DNA of 64,000 nt, taken from contig NZ_JASZYR010000001.1 of assembly GCF_030316855.1 (NCBI RefSeq), forward strand, positions 806,001 to 870,000. The letters run 5' to 3'. The notes under the pieces were generated by a model that was not told the origin of the DNA, made no database searches, and saw nothing but the letters and a program-made list of their open reading frames with translations. Positions 57,596-64,000 of the stretch are shown in pieces; position 1 is the stretch's first letter, and the number at the start of each line of letters is the position of its first letter. The position numbers and the translations under genes were made by a program. The stretch comes from Variovorax sp. J22P240 (GTDB taxonomy: Bacteria > Pseudomonadota > Gammaproteobacteria > Burkholderiales > Burkholderiaceae_C).

Positions 57596-57984
57596 GCGAC
57601 GCCAATCCCGTCAACCCGCAGAAGTCGCGGCGCGGCTTGGCCCGTGTCTGGCATGCGACGCTCATTTCGGTCGATGGCTTTCGCGCGGGCTGGCGCGAAG
57701 CCGCTTTCCGGCAGGAGGTGGTCTGTGCCATCGTCATGCTGCCTTCGGCCTTCTGGATCGGTCGGAGCTGGGTCGAAGTCGCGATCCTCGTGTCGACCGT
57801 GGTCCTGGTGCTGATCGTCGAACTGCTCAACAGCGCCATCGAAGCCGCCATCGACCGCATCGGCCCGGAGTGGCATTCGTTCTCCAAGACCGCCAAGGAC
57901 CTAGGCAGCGCCGCCGTGCTGCTTTCCCTCGTGCTTTGCAGCGGCATCTGGATCGCGGCGCTATGGCAACGCTTCGCCACGTAG
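57592..57984 (+). CDS. dgkA: diacylglycerol kinase
   Basis: 130-aa integral-membrane kinase that phosphorylates diacylglycerol to phosphatidate, recycling lipid from envelope glycan synthesis. The family motif VELLNSAIEAAIDRIGPEWH (76-95) holds the catalytic Glu and the Asn-Ser, followed by KTAKDLGSAAVLLSL. Three membrane helices. Start overlaps the RDD stop by 4 bases, so it belongs to the sigma-factor operon. The basic N-terminus is typical. Confidence 0.95.
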   Translation: MSDANPVNPQKSRRGLARVWHATLISVDGFRAGWREAAFRQEVVCAIVMLPSAFWIGRSWVEVAILVSTVVLVLIVELLNSAIEAAIDRIGPEWHSFSKTAKDLGSAAVLLSLVLCSGIWIAALWQRFAT

Positions 57985-58013
57985 ACGACGTCCGGGCGCG
58001 GCATGATTGGGGC

Positions 58014-58604
58014 ATGACTCCCTCATTCTCAATTTGTGTGTATTGCGGCTCCCGGCCCGGTGAGCGGCCTGAATTCACGGAAGTGGCCCAGGCCGTCGGC
58101 AGTTGGATCGGCGAACGCGGCGGCCAGTTGGTCTATGGCGGTGGCCGCACCGGCTTGATGGGCACCGTCGCCCAGGCCACTCGCGCGGCAGGCGGGCGCG
58201 TCGTCGGCATCATCCCCAAGGCCCTGGTCGACAAGGAACTCGCCAACCGCCAAAGCGACGAACTTCATGTCGTCGACACCATGCATGAGCGCAAGGCCAT
58301 GATGGGCGAGCGCGCCGACGCCTTCATCGCCCTGCCCGGCGGCATCGGCACGCTCGAAGAACTGTTCGAAATCTGGACCTGGCGTCAGCTTGGCTATCAC
58401 GACAAGCCGGTAGGCATCCTGAACGTCGACGGCTACTACGACGCCCTCCTGGCCTTCCTGTCGCACAGCGTGCGCGAAGGCTTCATGGGCGAATGGCAAA
58501 TGGACCTGGTCCGCACAGGCAACGACGCCACCGCCCTCCTCGAAGCCCTCGTCGAAGAGTCCCGCCGCCACCCCCGCGGCGACAAACTGGCAGAAGTCCT
58601 TTAG
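58014..58604 (+). CDS. LOG-family cytokinin riboside 5'-monophosphate phosphoribohydrolase-like protein
   Basis: 196-aa cytoplasmic protein of the LOG/TIGR00730 family, which hydrolyses nucleotide ribose 5'-monophosphates. The Rossmann start ICVYCGSRPGE (about 6-16) and the active-site motif PGGIGTLEE (about 107-115) are intact, with GGGRTGLMG and MHERKAMM between. The ATG at 58014 places ICVYCGS as usual. Last gene of the operon; the downstream 58605-58734 stretch is a GC-rich palindromic element. Confidence 0.93.
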   Translation: MTPSFSICVYCGSRPGERPEFTEVAQAVGSWIGERGGQLVYGGGRTGLMGTVAQATRAAGGRVVGIIPKALVDKELANRQSDELHVVDTMHERKAMMGERADAFIALPGGIGTLEELFEIWTWRQLGYHDKPVGILNVDGYYDALLAFLSHSVREGFMGEWQMDLVRTGNDATALLEALVEESRRHPRGDKLAEVL

Positions 58605-58734
58605 CAGGACCAAAAAATAGCGCAGCGCCCCTCTTCAGCGGCGGGGCCGCCGCGCCCGGCCGCCCGAAGCGGCCGGCCCGCCCCCGGGCAGGGGGTAGGC
58701 GCAGCGACACGCAGCGCGCAGCCTGGGGGCGAGC
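58605..58734. repeat. very GC-rich palindromic intergenic element
   Basis: 130 bases with much higher GC than the rest. It contains a stem CCGGCCGC (58656-58663), loop CCGAA, GCGGCCGG (58669-58676), and G/C-runs. It lies between two convergent genes (LOG family and glnB), where repetitive extragenic palindromes commonly sit. No T-run follows the stem, so not a standard terminator. Copies elsewhere in the genome were not checked. Confidence 0.5.
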
Positions 58735-60767
<2,033 letters not shown>

Positions 60768-60874
60768 ATCGAAGCAAGAAAAGGGCTGGTCGATTATGTC
60801 ATCGGCCCTTTCGAGACACGCCGCGTAACCCGCCATGCACACGCCCTCGCGGGGGCTGTTACCCTCGCCGGGCG

Positions 60875-61813
60875 ATGCGCACAGGTTCTTCTCTCGCCAG
60901 CTTCTTCGACTCATTCGTTCCGCGGCCCCAGAGCCAGGCCTACGTGCTGCTCGTGTTCACCACGCTGACCTGGGGCGCCAACGCGGTGGCCGCGCGCCTC
61001 GCGGTGGGCGAGGTCTCGCCGATGATGCTGACCTTCTCGCGCTGGATCCTCTGCTGCGTGGCCCTCGGTCTCACGTCACGCCAGGAGATCGCCTCTCACT
61101 GGCGCGCACTGCTGCCGTCGTGGCGCTCCATCACGCTCATGGGCGCGCTCGGCTTCACCGGCTTCAACGCCCTCTTCTACGCAGCGGCGCATCACACGAC
61201 GGCGATCAACATCGCGATCATCCAGGGCACCATTCCGGTGCTCGTGCTGGTGGGCAGCTTTCTCTTCTTCGGCAGTCGAATCACCGGCCTGCAGATCGTG
61301 GGCGTGGTGCTGACGCTCGCCGGGATCGCGGTCGTTGCATCGCGCGGGCAACTCGCCATGCTGGCGCAACTGGGGTTCAACGTCGGCGATGTGTGGATGA
61401 TCATCGCTTGCCTGCTGTACGCCGGCTACGCCCTCGGACTGCGCAGGAGGCCGGCCGTTCCGGCCATCGTCTTCTTTGCGGCCACAGCTGCGGTCGCTTG
61501 CATCGTTTCGCTGCCGCTGGTGGCAGCCGAGATTGCCATGGGACAGTTCTTCATGCCGACGGCCAAGGGCGTCGCACTGGTGCTCTTCATCGGCCTGTTG
61601 CCGTCGTTCATCTCGCAAGTCACATTCATCCACGCGGTGGGGCTGATCGGGCCCGCGCGGGCCGGCGTGTTCCTCAATCTGGTTCCGATCTTCGGGCCCG
61701 TGCTGGCTGTCCTGATCCTTGGCGAGCCGCTGTCGACCTACCACGCGGTAGCTTTGGCCCTCGTGCTGGGCGGGATCTACATCGCCGAAAGCCTCGGGGC
61801 CCGCAAGCGTTGA
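60875..61813 (+). CDS. EamA/DMT-family transporter
   Basis: 312-aa inner-membrane protein with ten predicted helices in two EamA repeats (about 25-155 and 175-305). Marks: LTWGANAVAARLAVGEVSP (first repeat) and FLNLVPIFGPVLAVLILGEP with YHAVALALVLGGIYIAES (second). The ATG at 60875 follows a GC-rich leader; longer frames upstream do not look like the family. The substrate is unknown; many members export amino acids or metabolites. It starts 107 bases from nadE, divergent. It is followed after 10 bases by the next gene. Confidence 0.92.
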   Translation: MRTGSSLASFFDSFVPRPQSQAYVLLVFTTLTWGANAVAARLAVGEVSPMMLTFSRWILCCVALGLTSRQEIASHWRALLPSWRSITLMGALGFTGFNALFYAAAHHTTAINIAIIQGTIPVLVLVGSFLFFGSRITGLQIVGVVLTLAGIAVVASRGQLAMLAQLGFNVGDVWMIIACLLYAGYALGLRRRPAVPAIVFFAATAAVACIVSLPLVAAEIAMGQFFMPTAKGVALVLFIGLLPSFISQVTFIHAVGLIGPARAGVFLNLVPIFGPVLAVLILGEPLSTYHAVALALVLGGIYIAESLGARKR

Positions 61814-61823
61814 CGAGGCTCCA

Positions 61824-63083
61824 TTGACCGATACTGTCATTCGCATTCACAGCGCGGCGTCGGAGATCGACGCCGCCGCTTGGGACGGACTGCTGGCGCT
61901 GCAACCGGCGCGCTCCCCTTTCATGCGCCACGCGTACCTCGACGCGCTGGACGCCAGCCGTAGCGCGTCGCCGGCCAGCGGTTGGACGCCGCAGTTCATC
62001 ACCCTCTGGCAAGGCAACCAGCTCAACGCTGCCTGCCCGCTCTATATCAAGGACCATTCGTACGGGGAGTACGTGTTCGACTGGGCCTGGGCCAATGCCT
62101 ACGAGCAGCACGGACTGACCTACTACCCCAAGGCCGTCGTCGCCGTGCCATTCACGCCCGTGCCAGGTGCACGCCTGCTTGCGCGCGATGAAGCGAGCCG
62201 CACCCTTCTGGCACAAGCATTGGTTGCGTGGTGCAAGGAGTCGGAGGTGTCGTCGCTGCATCTGCTCTTCGGCGCGGACGAGGACATCGCGGCCTGTTCG
62301 GAAGCCGGCCTGATGCTGCGCCACACCGTGCAGTTCCACTGGACCAACATCGCCCCCGCGCTCGGCACTGACGTGTCCTCGCTGCCCTCCGAGGGGGCGC
62401 GTTTCGCCTTGGGGCGGCCCGGCGGCGAAACCGGACGATGGACGGACTTCGACGCCTTCCTCGCCAGCCTGTCGCACGACAAGCGCAAGAAGATCCGCCA
62501 GGAGCGCCGCAAAGTCCGCGATGCCGGCGTGAGCTTCCGCTGGTTTCGCGGCACCGACATCAGCGATGCCGACTGGGACCTTTTCTATCGTTGCTATGCC
62601 CGCACCTACCGCGAGCACGGCAACCCGCCCTACCTGAACCGCGATTTCTTCCATCGCATGGCGGCCAGCATGCCCGAGGCGTGGCTGCTTTTCATCGCGG
62701 AGCGCGGCGGCAAGCCGATCGCGGCCAGCCTGATCGCGCTCTCCGCAGGCCGGGGCGGCGACGATGCGTCCGAGCGACCGCTCGTGGCCTACGGACGCTA
62801 CTGGGGGGCGCTCGAACGCGTCGATTGCCTGCACTTCGAGGCCTGCTACTACCAACCGCTGCAGTGGTGCATCGAACACGGCGTAGAGCGCTTCGAGGGC
62901 GGTGCGCAAGGCGAACACAAGATGGCGCGCGCACTGATGCCCGTCATGACCACCAGCGCGCACTGGCTGGCTCACCCCGCGTTCGCTGACGCGGTGGAGC
63001 GCTTTCTCGAACGCGAGGGCGCAGGCATCGAGAACTACATGGACCACCTCGGCGAACGCAGCCCGTTCCGCACGGCGGAGTGA
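61824..63083 (+). CDS. FemAB/GNAT-like acyltransferase-fold protein with insertion
   Basis: 419-aa protein of the COG3146 type (two GNAT-like folds), predicted acyltransferase of unknown substrate. Marks: LQPARSPFMRHAYLDAL (about 28-44), KKIRQERRKVRDAGVSFRWF (about 223) and GVERFEGGAQGEHKMARALM near 350. The start is a TTG at 61824, 10 bases after the EamA stop. A stretch at about residues 178-206 (GTDVSSLPSEGARFALGRPG) has no counterpart I know of in the family and looks like an inserted palindromic element (DNA around 62380-62430). It is cotranscribed with the EamA gene. Confidence 0.85.
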   Translation: MTDTVIRIHSAASEIDAAAWDGLLALQPARSPFMRHAYLDALDASRSASPASGWTPQFITLWQGNQLNAACPLYIKDHSYGEYVFDWAWANAYEQHGLTYYPKAVVAVPFTPVPGARLLARDEASRTLLAQALVAWCKESEVSSLHLLFGADEDIAACSEAGLMLRHTVQFHWTNIAPALGTDVSSLPSEGARFALGRPGGETGRWTDFDAFLASLSHDKRKKIRQERRKVRDAGVSFRWFRGTDISDADWDLFYRCYARTYREHGNPPYLNRDFFHRMAASMPEAWLLFIAERGGKPIAASLIALSAGRGGDDASERPLVAYGRYWGALERVDCLHFEACYYQPLQWCIEHGVERFEGGAQGEHKMARALMPVMTTSAHWLAHPAFADAVERFLEREGAGIENYMDHLGERSPFRTAE

Positions 63084-63091
63084 CCCCCAAC

Positions 63092-63124
63092 AAAAAGCGC
63101 CTCGCAACAAATGCCGCGAGGCGC
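63092..63124 (-). terminator. Rho-independent terminator after ppa
   Basis: On the minus strand GCGCCTCGC (63116-63124), loop of 10, GCGAGGCGC (63097-63105), then TTTTTG. A 9-base perfect stem 24 bases below the ppa stop. It may serve the convergent GNAT-like gene as well, although the A-run is on the wrong side for that strand. Confidence 0.85.
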
Positions 63125-63148
63125 CTTGCAAATTTCCAGATCTGGAAC

Positions 63149-63676
63149 TTACTTCTTGAAGTTCGCGATGCCGTCCATGATTTCCTTCTTGGCAGCGTCG
63201 ATGCCTTCCCAGCCCAGCACCTTGACCCACTTGCCGGCTTCGAGATCCTTGTAGTGCTCGAAGAAGTGCGTGATGGCCTTCAGGCGCATCGGGTTCACGT
63301 CCTCGACCTTCTTCCAGTGGCTGTAGATGGGCAGCACCTTGTCGGTCGGCACGGCGAGCACCTTGCCGTCGATGCCGGCTTCGTCTTCCATCATCAGGAT
63401 GCCGATGGGCCGGCACGGCACCACCACGCCGGGCACCAGCGCCCAGGGCGTGATCACCAGCACGTCGACCGGGTCACCGTCGCCCGACAGGGTCTGCGGC
63501 ACATAGCCATAGTTGGTCGGGTAGTGCATCGCCGTAGTCATGAAGCGGTCGACGAAGATCGCGCCCGATTCCTTGTCGACTTCGTACTTGATCGGATCAG
63601 CGTTCATCGGGATTTCGATGATGACATTGAAGGCGTCGGGGGCGTCTTTGCCGGGGGAAACTTTGCCGAGGGACAT
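63149..63676 (-). CDS. ppa: inorganic pyrophosphatase
   Basis: 175-aa soluble class A pyrophosphatase that splits PPi to two phosphates and pulls biosynthetic reactions forward. Marks: [16 protein letters not shown] (about 31), [20 protein letters not shown] (about 52) with the metal-binding Asp residues, and KKVEDVNP. Start MSLGKVSPG at the ATG at 63676; the 76-codon upstream extension is not family-like. Length matches the hexameric bacterial enzyme. It is divergent from a membrane pyrophosphatase gene. Confidence 0.97.
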   Translation of the reverse strand: MSLGKVSPGKDAPDAFNVIIEIPMNADPIKYEVDKESGAIFVDRFMTTAMHYPTNYGYVPQTLSGDGDPVDVLVITPWALVPGVVVPCRPIGILMMEDEAGIDGKVLAVPTDKVLPIYSHWKKVEDVNPMRLKAITHFFEHYKDLEAGKWVKVLGWEGIDAAKKEIMDGIANFKK

Positions 63677-63786
63677 GGTGCGTGTCTTTGGAGTAGTTGA
63701 AAGTGTTGTACGCCGGATGCGGACAAACCCGAAGTTTACTTTCCATGTCACGGCACAGTCGCACAGAACGCGAGTTTTGCCTGTAA

Positions 63787-63805
63787 ATTGGCCGCGTTGG
63801 CCAAT
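63787..63805. promoter_or_regulatory. inverted repeat ATTGGCC-N5-GGCCAAT upstream of hppA
   Basis: Perfect 7-base arms (63787-63793 and 63799-63805) with a 5-base spacer in the 257-base divergent region between ppa and the membrane pyrophosphatase, about 130 bases before the latter's ATG. It could be a dimeric regulator site or a weak hairpin. No known regulator consensus is recognised. Confidence 0.3.
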
Positions 63806-63933
63806 CGGTCCCATGCCTCCACGGCATCGGGACTTCGAGGAAGCAACGCGGCGGAAGCACTGACCCGTACGCGTTGCGCACAGGTCCGGCTTTCGTCTCC
63901 ACAAGTTACGTCGAACTACTGGAGAAGCAAAGG

Positions 63934-64000
63934 CATGACTGGCAACACCCCTCTCGTCCTCGCCATCGTCTGCGGCCTCGTGGCCGTAGCCTATGGTTTC
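63934..64000 (+). CDS. hppA: membrane-bound ion-translocating pyrophosphatase, partial (N-terminus only)
   Basis: Only the first 22 codons are in the window: [22 protein letters not shown], a first membrane helix. Together with the divergent ppa gene this looks like the start of a H+/Na+-translocating pyrophosphatase, a membrane pump that uses PPi hydrolysis to move ions out of the cytoplasm. The ATG has GGAG 10 bases upstream. The frame stays open to the window end. The identification rests on a short segment and context. Confidence 0.6.

Overview
The window is GC-rich (by eye roughly two-thirds G+C) and densely coded. Gene content and order point to a betaproteobacterium of the Burkholderiales, most likely family Comamonadaceae and close to Variovorax. 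The pointers are the ilvBHC-pssA-leuA cluster, the sigma factor/DUF3619/DUF3106/RDD/dgkA/LOG string, a Bug-type solute receptor, and several aromatic-compound genes. This assignment is inference from family knowledge, not from a database search. No tRNA, rRNA, CRISPR array, integrase or transposase was seen.

Layout. (1) 1-6.1 kb: an acyl-CoA dehydrogenase divergent from an AtuA-type (DUF1446) protein, then a three-gene sugar-type ABC importer. (2) 6.2-16.1 kb: an accessory stretch. It starts with an unusual 978-aa protein that joins a peptidoglycan-binding domain, a GH19-like lysozyme domain, a papain-like protease and an alpha/beta hydrolase. After it come an H-NS-like protein with two DNA-binding modules, a LuxR-type regulator, small membrane proteins and lipoproteins, a Bug receptor, an EVE protein, a DUF900 hydrolase and a double-META protein. 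(3) 16.1-20.6 kb: a large autotransporter and an FMN reductase, each broken by a one-base deletion in a C/G run, with an FHA protein between them. (4) 20.6-28.0 kb: a branched-chain-type ABC importer, an FAH-family hydrolase and an extradiol dioxygenase, divergent from a GntR regulator; this looks like uptake plus ring cleavage of an aromatic compound. (5) 28.0-35.0 kb: a membrane-anchored Ser/Thr kinase coupled to an OmpA-like lipoprotein, an FHA protein and an exported intradiol dioxygenase. (6) 35.2-43.2 kb: a two-component system with an HtrA protease, a PobR/PcaU-like IclR regulator divergent from pobA with a three-motif operator between them, and a lone CoxL-like molybdenum hydroxylase subunit. 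(7) 43.3-46.9 kb: aat and bpt (N-end-rule transferases), an IclR regulator and pbpG. (8) 47-54.9 kb: ilvB, ilvH, ilvC, pssA and two different leuA genes on the minus strand. Ahead of the upstream leuA is a short Leu-rich reading frame followed by a terminator hairpin, a previously unannotated candidate leucine attenuator. (9) 55.1-64 kb: the sigma factor operon, glnB and nadE, an EamA transporter, a FemAB/GNAT-like protein, ppa, and the first codons of a membrane pyrophosphatase (hppA).

How the parts work together. Regions 7-9 are housekeeping core: amino-acid biosynthesis, phospholipid, NAD and pyrophosphate metabolism. Regions 1, 4 and 6 are catabolic modules, mostly an importer or enzyme set with a local regulator. 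Regions 2, 3 and 5 hold envelope, secretion and signalling genes of less clear function and contain most of the unusual observations. Start codons were moved from the longest reading frame wherever a ribosome-binding site, gene overlap or family N-terminus argued for it; these choices are stated per gene.
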